Source: JACVRW01 sp038323835
GTDB taxonomy: Bacteria; Actinomycetota; Thermoleophilia; Solirubrobacterales; Thermoleophilaceae
Length of the DNA stretch: 64,000 nucleotides
Direction: 5' to 3'
Assembly: GCA_038323835.1 (NCBI GenBank)
Contig: JBBQHI010000008.1
Location: forward strand, 1 to 64,000
Shown: one piece after another, positions 50,239-57,595 of the stretch
How the letters are laid out: every line of letters begins with the position of its first letter
How positions within the stretch are numbered: position 1 is the first letter of the stretch
Notes under the pieces: generated by a model
What the model was told of the DNA's origin: nothing
Databases searched by the model: none
The model's input: only the letters and a program-made list of their open reading frames with translations
Made by a program: the position numbers and the translations under genes

Positions 50239-51032
50239 CTAGGAGGCGCGCACGTGGTCGAGCGCGTGCGGATGGGCGTCCAGCCACTCCGCCAGCGTCG
50301 CGGGCGGATGCCCCCCCAGGAGCTCCATGTCCTCGCTCACCGCGGCCCCCCCGGCGGCCACATGGGTGTACGAGGTGACCCACCCCTCCACCTCCCAGTC
50401 CGGCGCCCCGTAGTGCGCCCGGGCGGCGTAGGCCTCCTCGACGGTCTCGTCGTGAAAGGAGATCGCCTTGCCGGTGGCCTGGCTCAGCCGCTCGGCGATC
50501 TCGGTGAAGCTCAGCGCCTCTCGACCGGTGAGATCGTAGGTGCGGCCCTCGTGTCCCTCCTCGGTGAGCACGGCCACCGCGGCGTCGGCGATGTCGTCGC
50601 GGAGTACCGCGGCCACCCGCCCGTCGCCGGCCGGCCCCGCGATCACGCCCTCTTCGGAGACCATTCGGGGCAAGAAGTCCATGTACATGTTCATCCGCAG
50701 GAACGTGAAGGGCACCCCGCTCGCCCGCACCCGCTGCTCGGTGGCCCAGTGGTGGCGGACGAGCGTGAATGTCGCGTCCGGGGCGGCGCCGACGAAGGAC
50801 AGCTAGACAATCCGCTCGGTCCCGGCGGCCACCGCGGCGTCCACGGCGGTCATGTGCTGCTCGACCCGGTCTGCGGACTCGGCTGCCGGGATCAGGAAGC
50901 CGTGTCGGCGCCGACGATATCGGGAGCTCGCAGGGGGTCGCGGACCACCAGGCGCTGCATCACTCCGTGCTCGGCCAGCTTCCAGGCCACCCGGCTGCCC
51001 ACCTCGCCGGTCGCGCCGGTGACCGCGATCAC
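50239..51032 (-). pseudogene. Decayed NmrA/SDR-type NAD(P)-binding gene
   Basis: The start is GTG 51030-51032, overlapping the recR stop. The frame reads IAVTGATGEVGSRVAWKLAE and LVVRDPLRAPDIVGADTAS, then stops at TGA 50892-50894. Homologous sequence resumes in another frame across the same bases as FLIPAAESADRVEQHMTAVD. It meets an in-frame TAG at 50803-50805 (ERIV-stop-LSFVGAAPDATF, where Tyr is usual), then stays open as VRHHWATEQRVRASGV and onward to the stop at 50239. About 20-25 codons expected between the two halves are missing at 50895-50905. Two independent lesions make this a pseudogene unless both are assembly errors. Confidence 0.85.
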
Positions 51033-51628
51033 AGGGCCTGGCGCCCCCGGAACGCCCGACCCAGGGTGATCTCGTCCGCGTACTCGAGGTCGGACCCCAC
51101 CGGGAGGCCGCTGGCCAGTCGGGTCACGGCGACCTCCGGCGCTCGCTCGCGCAGCGAGTCGGACAGGTAGAGGGCGGTGGCCTCGCCGGTGGTGGTCGCG
51201 TTCGTGGCGATCACCACCTCGCGGATGCCGTTGCCGGCGGCCCTCTCGAGCAGCTCGGTCACGTGGAGGTGCTCGGGATCCACCCCGTCGATCGGCGAGA
51301 GGGCGCCTCCGAGCACGTGGTAGCGACCGTGGAACTCGCCCGAGCGCTCGATCGGGATCACATCGCTGGGCTGCTCCACCACGCACAGGGTGGCCGTCTC
51401 GCGACGCTCGTCCTGGCAGATGCGGCAGGTGGCCTCGGTGGCGAGGTTGAAACAGATCTCGCACTGCCCGACCGTCTCCTTGACCTCGCGGATGGCCGCC
51501 GCAAGGTCCAGGGCCTCGTCGTCGGAGACGCTCAGGACGTGGAAGGTGAGCCGCTGAGCGATGCGCTGGCCAATGCCCGGCAGGCGGGCAAACTCGGCGA
51601 TCAGGCGATTGACGGGCGCCGCGAACAC
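51029..51628 (-). CDS. recR: Recombination protein RecR
   Basis: Acts with RecF/RecO to load RecA at gaps. It has 199 residues. The helix-hairpin-helix is RLPGIGQRIAQRLTFHVL. The zinc finger is CEICFNLATEATCRICQD (about 56-73). The Toprim domain has LCVVEQPSDVIPIERSGEF, HGRYHVLGGALSPIDGV, and then EVVIATNATTTGEATALYL. The end, LASGLPVGSDLEYADEITLGRAF, is diagnostic. GTG 51628 lies 7 nt from a TAGATT box, so it may have its own promoter although dnaX-ybaB lie upstream. Its stop overlaps the NmrA pseudogene start. Confidence 0.97.
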   Translation of the reverse strand: MFAAPVNRLIAEFARLPGIGQRIAQRLTFHVLSVSDDEALDLAAAIREVKETVGQCEICFNLATEATCRICQDERRETATLCVVEQPSDVIPIERSGEFHGRYHVLGGALSPIDGVDPEHLHVTELLERAAGNGIREVVIATNATTTGEATALYLSDSLRERAPEVAVTRLASGLPVGSDLEYADEITLGRAFRGRQAL

Positions 51629-51635
51629 CCGGGTG

Positions 51636-51641
51636 AATCTA
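51636..51641 (-). promoter_or_regulatory. Putative -10 box of recR
   Basis: TAGATT on the minus strand, 7 nt before the GTG at 51628, in the 32-bp gap after the YbaB gene. Confidence 0.4.
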
Positions 51642-51660
51642 GAGCCTGGACAGGTCGGGC

Positions 51661-51999
51661 CTAGAGCCCGGGCAGGCCGAGACCGCCAAGGCCTCCGGCC
51701 AGGCCGCCGGTGGCGGCGCCCATCTTGCTGGCGGCCAGCTCCTGCGCTGAGCGGAGCCCCTCGTTCACCGCGGCCTGGACCATGTCCTGGAGCAGCTCCA
51801 CGTCCTCAGGATCCACGGCCTCGGGATCGATCACGAGCTCCTTCAGCTCGAGGTCCCCCGACACCTTGACCTTGACCATGCCGCCGCCGGCACTGGCCTC
51901 CACCACCTCGTTCTTCAGCTGCTGCTGCGCCTTGGCCATCTCGGCCTGCATCTGCTGGACCTGCTTCATCATCTGGTTCATGTTCGGCTGTCCGGGCAT
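51661..51999 (-). CDS. YbaB/EbfC nucleoid-associated protein
   Basis: Small DNA-binding protein that usually sits between dnaX and recR, as here. It has 112 residues from ATG 51997-51999. MNQMMKQVQQMQAEMAKAQQ is the N-terminal helix. The core is VKVKVSGDLELKELVIDPEAV and VELLQDMVQAAVNEGLRSAQEL. The C-terminus is Gly/Leu-rich (GGLAGGLGGLGLPGL). The ATG overlaps the dnaX stop as TGATG, preceded by GAGGAG. A GTG directly upstream (52002) is an equal alternative. Confidence 0.95.
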   Translation of the reverse strand: MPGQPNMNQMMKQVQQMQAEMAKAQQQLKNEVVEASAGGGMVKVKVSGDLELKELVIDPEAVDPEDVELLQDMVQAAVNEGLRSAQELAASKMGAATGGLAGGLGGLGLPGL

Positions 52000-53672
52000 C
52001 ACTGCTCCTCGTCTTCGAATAGCTCTTCGGCGGCGAACTCTGCCCGCAGGCGGTTGATCAGCTCGGACTCGTCGAGCGTGACCGGCGCATCCTCTCCGCC
52101 CTCCCGCAGCGCGTACACGATCGCGAACGAGCCCCCGGTGAGCCCGCGCACCACGCGCTGGACCAGGTCGCGGCCCTGCTCGGCCTTCTTCTTCACGAAG
52201 GCCGCATCCGCGGGGAAGGCGATGGTCAGGCGCTCGCCCTCGAGCGCCACCGGTAGGGCCGCGCCCAGTGCTGCTCCCAGCATCCCGTTCTCCTCGGCCA
52301 CGGTCTGGGCCACGGCGGGCCAGAGGGCCAGCACTTGGTCGAGCTCCAGCGCCGTGACGGGCTCGGTCGCTGTCTCCACGGCCACCGCGGTGGCCGTTCC
52401 TCCGCCGCCGGAGCCGTGGCTCACCACCGCGGAGGCCTCGCGGGCGGGCGGAGGCGAGGCCGGGCGCTCCGCGTCGGGAGGCGGAGGCGAGGGCTCTGCC
52501 GGAGGTGGCGAGGGCGCCGCCGCGGCGGGCGCCGGGCTTCCCGACTCAAGGCGCTCGATCCGTGCGATCAGCGCCTGTACCGAGAGGTCGGCCTGTGGCT
52601 GGGTGGCCTTCAGCAGTGCCATCTCGAGCTGGATGCGCGGCTCGGAGCCGTCCTTCACCGCGGCGAGGGCGCCGGCGAGGAAGTCGATGGTCCGGAGGAT
52701 CTCGCCCTGGGCAATCCGCTCGGCCTGCGAGGACAGGCGCTCCGTGTGCCCGGATGTGACGGAGAAGGAGTCCGGCACCTCGCCGAGCGTCTGGACGACG
52801 AACAGGTGGCGCAGGTGCGCGGACAGGTCGCGCATGAACTGGGTGAAGTCACGACCGGAGTCCGAGAGGCGCTTGACCGCCAGCAACGCCCGCTTGGGGT
52901 CGCGCTCGGCCACAGCCTCGGCCGCCTCGAGCACCAGCTCGGCGTCGGCCACGCCCAGAATGTCGAGCACGTCCTCGAGTCGCACCTCGCGGCCGCCGTA
53001 GGTCACGAGCTGCTCGAGCGTGCCCAGGGCATCGCGGAAGCTGCCGGTGGCGGCGCGAGCGAGCATCCCCACGGCGGCGTCGGGCAGCTGGATGTCCTCC
53101 TGGCCCGCGACGCGCTCGAGCACGCTCGCGATCTGCTCCAGGGAGGGGCGGCGGAAGTCGAAGCGGTGGCAGCGGTCCACGATCGTGGCCGGCACCTTGT
53201 GCGCCTCCGTGGTGGCGAGCACGAAGACGACGTGGGATGGCGGCTCCTCCAGCGTCTTCAGGAAGGCGTTCCAGGCCGCGGCGGAGAGCATGTGGGCCTC
53301 GTCCAGGATGTAGACGCGCTTGTGGCCTCCCATCGGAGACTGGGCCACGTTCTCCCGCAGCTCGCGGATGTCGTCCACGGAGTTGTTCGAGGCCGCGTCC
53401 ATCTCCACGACGTCGATCGAGGTGCCGGAGAGGATCGCCTTCGCCCCCTCGGTCTCGGGATCGAATCGGGCACTCGGGCCCCCCTCGGCGTTGAGCGCGC
53501 AGGCCAGCAGCTTGGCCATCGAGGTCTTGCCGGTGCCGCGCGATCCGACGAACAGGTACGCGTGATGGACCTTGTCCAGCTCGATCGCGTTTCGGAGCGT
53601 TCGGACGATGTGCTCCTGGCCGACCACGTCCTCGAAGCTGCGCGGGCGGTGGCGGCGGTAGAGCGAGAGCAC
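51999..53672 (-). CDS. dnaX: DNA polymerase III subunit tau/gamma, lacking the zinc-module cysteines
   Basis: Clamp-loader ATPase of 557 residues from GTG 53670-53672 (VLSLYRRHRPRSFEDVVGQE). Walker A is VGSRGTGKTSMAKLLACAL near 39-57. Walker B and sensor: VYILDEAHMLSAAAWNAFLKTLEEPP, and VFVLATTEAHKVPATIVDRCHRFDF. The C-terminal domain follows a Pro-rich linker at about 390-430. The zinc module between Walker A and DVVEMDAASNNSVDDIREL normally holds a Cys4 knuckle (PCGxCxxC). Here it reads NAEGGPSARFDPETEGAKAI and has none of those cysteines. No slippery A-A-A-A-A-A-G site was found, so only tau is expected. Longer upstream readings have no homology. Confidence 0.95.
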   Translation of the reverse strand: MLSLYRRHRPRSFEDVVGQEHIVRTLRNAIELDKVHHAYLFVGSRGTGKTSMAKLLACALNAEGGPSARFDPETEGAKAILSGTSIDVVEMDAASNNSVDDIRELRENVAQSPMGGHKRVYILDEAHMLSAAAWNAFLKTLEEPPSHVVFVLATTEAHKVPATIVDRCHRFDFRRPSLEQIASVLERVAGQEDIQLPDAAVGMLARAATGSFRDALGTLEQLVTYGGREVRLEDVLDILGVADAELVLEAAEAVAERDPKRALLAVKRLSDSGRDFTQFMRDLSAHLRHLFVVQTLGEVPDSFSVTSGHTERLSSQAERIAQGEILRTIDFLAGALAAVKDGSEPRIQLEMALLKATQPQADLSVQALIARIERLESGSPAPAAAAPSPPPAEPSPPPPDAERPASPPPAREASAVVSHGSGGGGTATAVAVETATEPVTALELDQVLALWPAVAQTVAEENGMLGAALGAALPVALEGERLTIAFPADAAFVKKKAEQGRDLVQRVVRGLTGGSFAIVYALREGGEDAPVTLDESELINRLRAEFAAEELFEDEEQ

Positions 53673-53680
53673 GGCGTTCC

Positions 53681-53686
53681 ATGCTA
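53681..53686 (-). promoter_or_regulatory. Putative -10 box of dnaX
   Basis: TAGCAT on the minus strand, 8 nt upstream of GTG 53672. The spacing matches the other leaderless candidates and supports that start. Confidence 0.45.
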
Positions 53687-53844
53687 GCCGGGCCACGGAT
53701 GTCGTCCCGAATGCCCTCGGTTCGCACCCGGCCACGCCGGCTGCTCCCGCAAAAGCCCCTTGAGTGTGAAGACGGTCGCGGTTAGCCTGCTTCACTCGCG
53801 CGGTGCCCTCTGGCTGGCCGTGCGCCCACTTACCGGAGGTGGCA

Positions 53845-55419
53845 GTGATCGATCGGCTCTCGCGGCGCGACTTCGTCCATGGTGCAGGAGGACTCTCGGC
53901 GGCTGTGCTGCTGGCGCCTCAGGCCATGGCCGCCCCGGGCAAGAAGCGCAAGCCGAGCCTGCGCGGAGGGAAGTTCGCGGAGGGGGTGGCCGCGGGCGAT
54001 CCGGGTCCGCGGGCCATAACCCTGTGGACAAGGCTCGCCGACGTGGAGGGCACGGGCACCGTGGAGGTCCAGGTGGCCCGGGACCACGGCTTCCGCAAGG
54101 TCGTGGCTCGCGACCTGATCAAGACGACCGACGCGAGCGCTCACTACGCGAAGGCGCGCGTGGCCGGGCTGAAGCCGTACGAGGACTACTACTACCGATT
54201 CGCCACCCGCGACCATGAGAGCCCTGTCGGGCGCTTCCGCACCGCGCTCCCGCCGGACTCGCACCAGCCCGTGCGCTTCGCCTTCTGGTCCTGTCAGGAC
54301 TACACGAACGGGTACTTCAACGCGCACGCGCTGATGGCCAAGGAGGAGCTCGACTTCGTGGTCTGCCTCGGGGACTACATCTACGCCGAGGACTACTACC
54401 CGATCGGCCCGTTGGGCGGGGTGCGCGATGACCCGGTCGGAAACGCGGAGACGCTCGACCAGTACCGGGCCAAGTACGCCGCCTACCGCACCGATGCGAA
54501 CCTCCGCAAGGTCCACTCCCGCTTCGCGATGATCAACATCTGGGACGACCACGAGGTGCAGGACAACTACGCCGGCGGCGCGGGCCCCACCGGCGGCCTG
54601 GACCCGTCTCTTCACTACACGGACGCGAGGAAGGCGGCGGGCTATCAGGCCTACTTCGAGAGCCTGCCCACCTACGGCGCGAAGAAGGGCAGTCAGCGCA
54701 TCTACCGGGCGGCGCGCTTCGGAAAGAACGTGGACCTGGTGCTGCTCGACTCGCGCACCTACCGGGACGACCAGCCCTGCGGCGATCCGGTGGTGGGTCC
54801 CGCCTGCCCGGAGCTCACGGAGCCGCGGAAGTTCCTCGGCCGCAGCCAGATGAAGTTCGTGAAGAAGCGCCTGTCGTCCTCGACCGCCTCGTGGAAGGTC
54901 GTGGCCAACCAGCTGATGATCATGCGGACCTACTTCCCCGGGGGCTCGATCATCAACTTCGACTCCTGGATGGGCTACCCGACCGAGCGCCACGAGCTGA
55001 TCGGGCACATCAAGAGCAAGAAGATCAAGGACGTGGTGTTCATCACCGGCGACATCCACACCTTCGTGGCCGGAGATGTTCGCCTGAACGACACCGACAA
55101 GAAGGCCATCGCCACCGAGTTCGTGGGCGGATCGGTGTCGGCTCCCGGGCTGGGCGAGGGCGGCGGCGGGGTGCTCCCCGGAGCCGATCCGTTCAACCCC
55201 AAGACCCCCGAGGGGATCATCAACGCGCTGAAGCAGGTGAACCCCTGGGTCAAGAGCGGGGAGTTCGACCACCACGGGTACGGGCTCGCCGTGGCCTCGA
55301 AGCACGAATTCCGCTGCACGCTGAAGCGCGTGGAACAGGTCAAAAGGCCGGGCAGCAAGTTCCTGCCGACGGGTGAGTTCCACTACCGCGTGAAGCGCGG
55401 GCACCCCAGCATCCTGTGA
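53845..55419 (+). CDS. Tat-exported PhoD-like phosphatase
   Basis: A 524-residue secreted phosphatase/phosphodiesterase. The Tat signal is LSRRDFVHGAGGLSAAVLLAPQAMA (twin Arg 7-8). An N-terminal Ig-like PhoD_N domain follows (FAEGVAAGDPGPRAITLWTRL, YYYRFATRDHESPVGRFRT). The metallophosphatase core has RFAFWSCQDYTNGYFNAHA, FVVCLGDYIYAEDYYP, NIWDDHEVQDNYAGG, KVVANQLMIM and FITGDIHTFVAGD. These are the PhoD calcium/iron ligands. GTG 53845 follows a good GGAGGT site at 53835-53840. It stands between dnaX and the SRP RNA. Phosphate regulation is expected for the family, but I saw no clear Pho box. Confidence 0.92.
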   Translation: MIDRLSRRDFVHGAGGLSAAVLLAPQAMAAPGKKRKPSLRGGKFAEGVAAGDPGPRAITLWTRLADVEGTGTVEVQVARDHGFRKVVARDLIKTTDASAHYAKARVAGLKPYEDYYYRFATRDHESPVGRFRTALPPDSHQPVRFAFWSCQDYTNGYFNAHALMAKEELDFVVCLGDYIYAEDYYPIGPLGGVRDDPVGNAETLDQYRAKYAAYRTDANLRKVHSRFAMINIWDDHEVQDNYAGGAGPTGGLDPSLHYTDARKAAGYQAYFESLPTYGAKKGSQRIYRAARFGKNVDLVLLDSRTYRDDQPCGDPVVGPACPELTEPRKFLGRSQMKFVKKRLSSSTASWKVVANQLMIMRTYFPGGSIINFDSWMGYPTERHELIGHIKSKKIKDVVFITGDIHTFVAGDVRLNDTDKKAIATEFVGGSVSAPGLGEGGGGVLPGADPFNPKTPEGIINALKQVNPWVKSGEFDHHGYGLAVASKHEFRCTLKRVEQVKRPGSKFLPTGEFHYRVKRGHPSIL

Positions 55420-55443
55420 GGGAGCCCGGGGCGCCGGTTCCAG

Positions 55444-55448
55444 AAAAA
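55444..55448 (-). terminator. T-tract ending the SRP RNA
   Basis: Five T on the minus strand directly follow the closing helix of the SRP RNA (GGACCGTGC pairing with GCACGGTCC), one A between. The terminal helix can act as the terminator stem. Confidence 0.6.
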
Positions 55449-55449
55449 T

Positions 55450-55723
55450 GGACCGTGCACCCGTCGTCGAAGTTCGTTCCCGGGCGTGCCCGCCGCACAT
55501 CGGCTCCGGCCAGGCTGGTCCGCGGCGCACGGACGGTATCGCTTAAGGCTGCTTCCTCCCGGATCTGACCTGGTTCACGAGCGTCCGCCACGCGGGACCC
55601 GGCCATCGACGCCTCTGTCCGGCGTACTGACCCCGAGGACAGAACCCCTTAGACGGGGATTCAGCCCCACTAGAGCGGATTGTGGGTAACAGGGCACCGC
55701 TACCTCCCCGCCTAGCACGGTCC
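55450..55723 (-). ncRNA. ffs: Large (Alu-domain) signal recognition particle RNA
   Basis: About 274 nt, close to the 271 nt of the Bacillus subtilis scRNA. The Alu domain contains GTGCTAGGCGGGGAGGTAGC and GGTGCCCTG, then CAATCCGCTCTAG. The S domain has GTGAACCAGGTCAGATCCGG then GAGGAAGCAGCC, the helix-8 core that binds Ffh. The 5' GGACCGTGC (55715-55723) and 3' GCACGGTCC (55450-55458) are perfectly complementary and close the molecule. A -10 box TAGCCT at 55731-55736 lies 7 nt before the inferred 5' end and a T-tract follows the 3' end. It targets membrane and secreted proteins co-translationally. Confidence 0.95.
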
Positions 55724-55730
55724 GGCGCGA

Positions 55731-55736
55731 AGGCTA
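55731..55736 (-). promoter_or_regulatory. -10 box of the SRP RNA gene
   Basis: TAGCCT on the minus strand, 7 nt from the inferred RNA 5' end at 55723. Because the RNA end is fixed by helix pairing, this calibrates the -10 to +1 distance used for the leaderless mRNA calls elsewhere in the window. Confidence 0.6.
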
Positions 55737-55883
55737 GACGATCGCCAGCCGCGAGGCGCGGCGCCGAGGGTCCGATTACCCCCGTACGGACTATGCGCAC
55801 CGCGATTCGCGCGCCGATACTGTGATCCAGACCGTCACCGTGTACGTTCTCTCCGCGTCCGCAGCACGCATGAGCGCCCCACC

Positions 55884-56267
55884 ATGCCCGACCGCCTGAA
55901 GATCCAGACCGACGCAGCTCCCGCCGCCATCGGCCCCTACAGCCAGGCGATCAGGACCGGGGATCTCCTCTTCTGCTCGGGGCAGATCCCTCTCGACCCG
56001 GCCAGCGGCGAGATCGTCAAGGACGACGTGGTGGGACAGGCCCGGCGCTGCCTCGAGAACCTCGTGGCCGTGTGCGAGGCGGCGGGCACGACGTTGTCGA
56101 ACGCCGTGCGCGTGACCGTCTACCTGGCCGAGATGTCCGACTTCGAGCGCGTGAACGAGGTGTACGCCGAGTTCTTCGAGGGCGACGCGCCGGCGCGCGT
56201 GGCCGTCCAGGCGGCCGGTCTTCCCCGGGGCGCCGACATCGAGATTGACGCGATCGTCGCCCTCTAG
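55884..56267 (+). CDS. ridA: RidA-family enamine/imine deaminase
   Basis: Hydrolyses reactive 2-aminoacrylate-type enamines formed by PLP enzymes. It has 127 residues, the normal length. AAPAAIGPYSQAIRTGDLLFCSGQIPLDP is the N-terminal signature. ENLVAVCEAAGTTLSNAVRVTVYLAEMSDFERVNEVYAEFF follows, and ARVAVQAAGLPRGADIEIDAIV contains the substrate Arg (Arg of PARVAV) and the terminal Glu. It is a single gene next to tRNA-Val; the upstream 160 bp to the SRP RNA holds no other gene. Confidence 0.95.
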   Translation: MPDRLKIQTDAAPAAIGPYSQAIRTGDLLFCSGQIPLDPASGEIVKDDVVGQARRCLENLVAVCEAAGTTLSNAVRVTVYLAEMSDFERVNEVYAEFFEGDAPARVAVQAAGLPRGADIEIDAIVAL

Positions 56268-56336
56268 GGACGAGCGCAGGCACCGGACCCTGCTGAGAAC
56301 CCTCCCGAAAATCGGGGCTAGACTCACCCCCCTCCC

Positions 56337-56408
56337 GGGCGCGTAGCTCAGCGGGAGAGCGCTCGCCTCACACGCGAGAGGTCGCTGGTTCGAACCCAGC
56401 CGCGCCCA
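56337..56408 (+). tRNA. tRNA-Val (anticodon CAC)
   Basis: Complete cloverleaf. The acceptor stem is GGGCGCG/CGCGCCC with discriminator A. The D-arm is GCTCAGCGGGAGAGC. The anticodon arm is CTCGC-CTCACAC-GCGAG, so the anticodon is CAC (reads GTG). The T-arm is CTGGTTCGAACCCAG. CCA is not encoded. A TAGACT at 56319-56324 is a plausible -10 box. Downstream gene content differs from the core genes upstream. Confidence 0.96.
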
Positions 56409-56731
56409 TTTCGAGAGAGGCCTTCGACGGTGTTCGAACCGGTTGCTTCCCTGCCTGCCCGGGACGCCGCTTTGCGCCGAATCCGATAACGCGACGGGTA
56501 GGGCGGGCGCCATCCCTTTTGACGGCTCTCTCACACGCTCCGGCGCCAAGTGCGCGCTGCCGGCGTGCGCTCAGGACGCGAAGTAAGAGCGAGGGCACCA
56601 GCCGGGCGGACGATTGCCGGCGGTCGGGGCGAAGGAAGGACAAACCAACGGGCACTCATCTGGCGCTCATTCATCGTTCCTACCCTCGTCTCGTGGGGTC
56701 GCACTGGGCGGACCCGGACCGGGGAGTTGAG
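56409..56731. other. Gene-poor stretch after tRNA-Val
   Basis: 323 bp without a convincing gene. Minus-strand open frames here translate through the tRNA and are artefacts. A 9-bp echo of the tRNA T-loop (gttcgaacc, near 56431) occurs once, too short to call an attachment site. The last 90 bases should hold the promoter of the lipoprotein operon, but I could not pick a clear -35/-10 pair. Confidence 0.5.
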
Positions 56732-57595
56732 ATGAAGGCATCGCCGTTGCAGCTGGCCTGCAGTCTGATCAGCGCGTCGCTGGTCGTGACCTTGCTCGCG
56801 GCCTGTGGCAGATCGAAGGGCGTTACTCGCACGTTTGACCGGACGACCTTCAAGGCGGCGAACTTCGTCGATCCGAGGGCTGGCACCAACGAGTGGTTCC
56901 CTATGAAGCCCGGGACCCAATGGGTCCGTGAGGGCACCACCTTGATCGGCAACCGCAAGGTGCCTCACGAGGTGATCACCACGGTGACGGACGTGATTCG
57001 AGTGATCCACGGCGTGCCGGCGGTGCTCGTGCACGACTACTCGGTCGGGGCCGGACAGGTAGTTCAACAGTCGCTCGACTACTTCGCGCTCGACAAAGAG
57101 GGCCGTGTCTGGAATGTGGGCGCCACCACGGAGCAGTACGAAGCGGGACGCTTCGTCGCCGTGGACGAAGCGTGGATTAGCGGCAAGGAGGGCGCCGTGG
57201 CGGGCGTCCTGATGCCGGCGAACCCCACCGCCCACACACCGGCGTGGCTCATTGCACGGCCGCCGGGCGAAGACGGGGACGCAGCCGAGTTCCTGAGGAC
57301 GCAGAAGAAGGAGTGCGTCCCCTTCAGCTGCTTCCGGGACGTGTTAGTGACCCGCGAGGGCAAGCGGACGAGTCTGGACAACGAGTTCAAGTACTTCGCA
57401 CGCGGGGTCGGGCAGATTCGTAACGAACCTCGCGGCCTCAGCCGCCATGACGACATAGAGCGGCTCATCAACGTCACGAAGCTCAGCCCGGCGGGCCTCG
57501 TCGAGGCCAGCGCTGCGGCGCTGCGGATCGATAGGCGGGCGGCCGGGGCAAAGCCGAAGCTCTTCGCCGGTGCGAGGGCGACCCGGAGGCCATGA
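56732..57595 (+). CDS. Lipoprotein of the ABC-export operon, unknown function
   Basis: A 287-residue predicted lipoprotein of no family I recognise. The signal peptide ends in the lipobox LLAAC (Cys25). The mature part begins GRSKGVTRTFDRTTFKAANF, then NEWFPMKPGTQWVREGTT, HEVITTVTDVIRVIHGVPAVLVHDYSV and NVGATTEQYEAGRFVAV. That beta-rich pattern resembles extracellular ligand- or carrier-binding lipoproteins. RTQKKECVPFSCFRDVLVTREG has a possible disulfide pair. Its TGA overlaps the ATG of the first ATPase (ATGA), so it is part of the transporter operon. Confidence 0.82.
   Translation: MKASPLQLACSLISASLVVTLLAACGRSKGVTRTFDRTTFKAANFVDPRAGTNEWFPMKPGTQWVREGTTLIGNRKVPHEVITTVTDVIRVIHGVPAVLVHDYSVGAGQVVQQSLDYFALDKEGRVWNVGATTEQYEAGRFVAVDEAWISGKEGAVAGVLMPANPTAHTPAWLIARPPGEDGDAAEFLRTQKKECVPFSCFRDVLVTREGKRTSLDNEFKYFARGVGQIRNEPRGLSRHDDIERLINVTKLSPAGLVEASAAALRIDRRAAGAKPKLFAGARATRRP

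Noticed and set aside
51999..53672. Programmed frameshift in dnaX producing gamma
   Set aside because: No A-rich slippery heptamer or suitable stem-loop was seen in the GC-rich linker region.
56337..56445. Possible phage attachment site at the tRNA-Val 3' end
   Set aside because: Only a 9-bp echo (gttcgaacc) recurs, and no integrase is present in the window.
55791..56655. Minus-strand peptides containing GAAGFEPATSRV and ARLGSNQRPLACEASALPLSYAPG
   Set aside because: These are antisense translations through tRNA-Val, a well-known annotation artefact.
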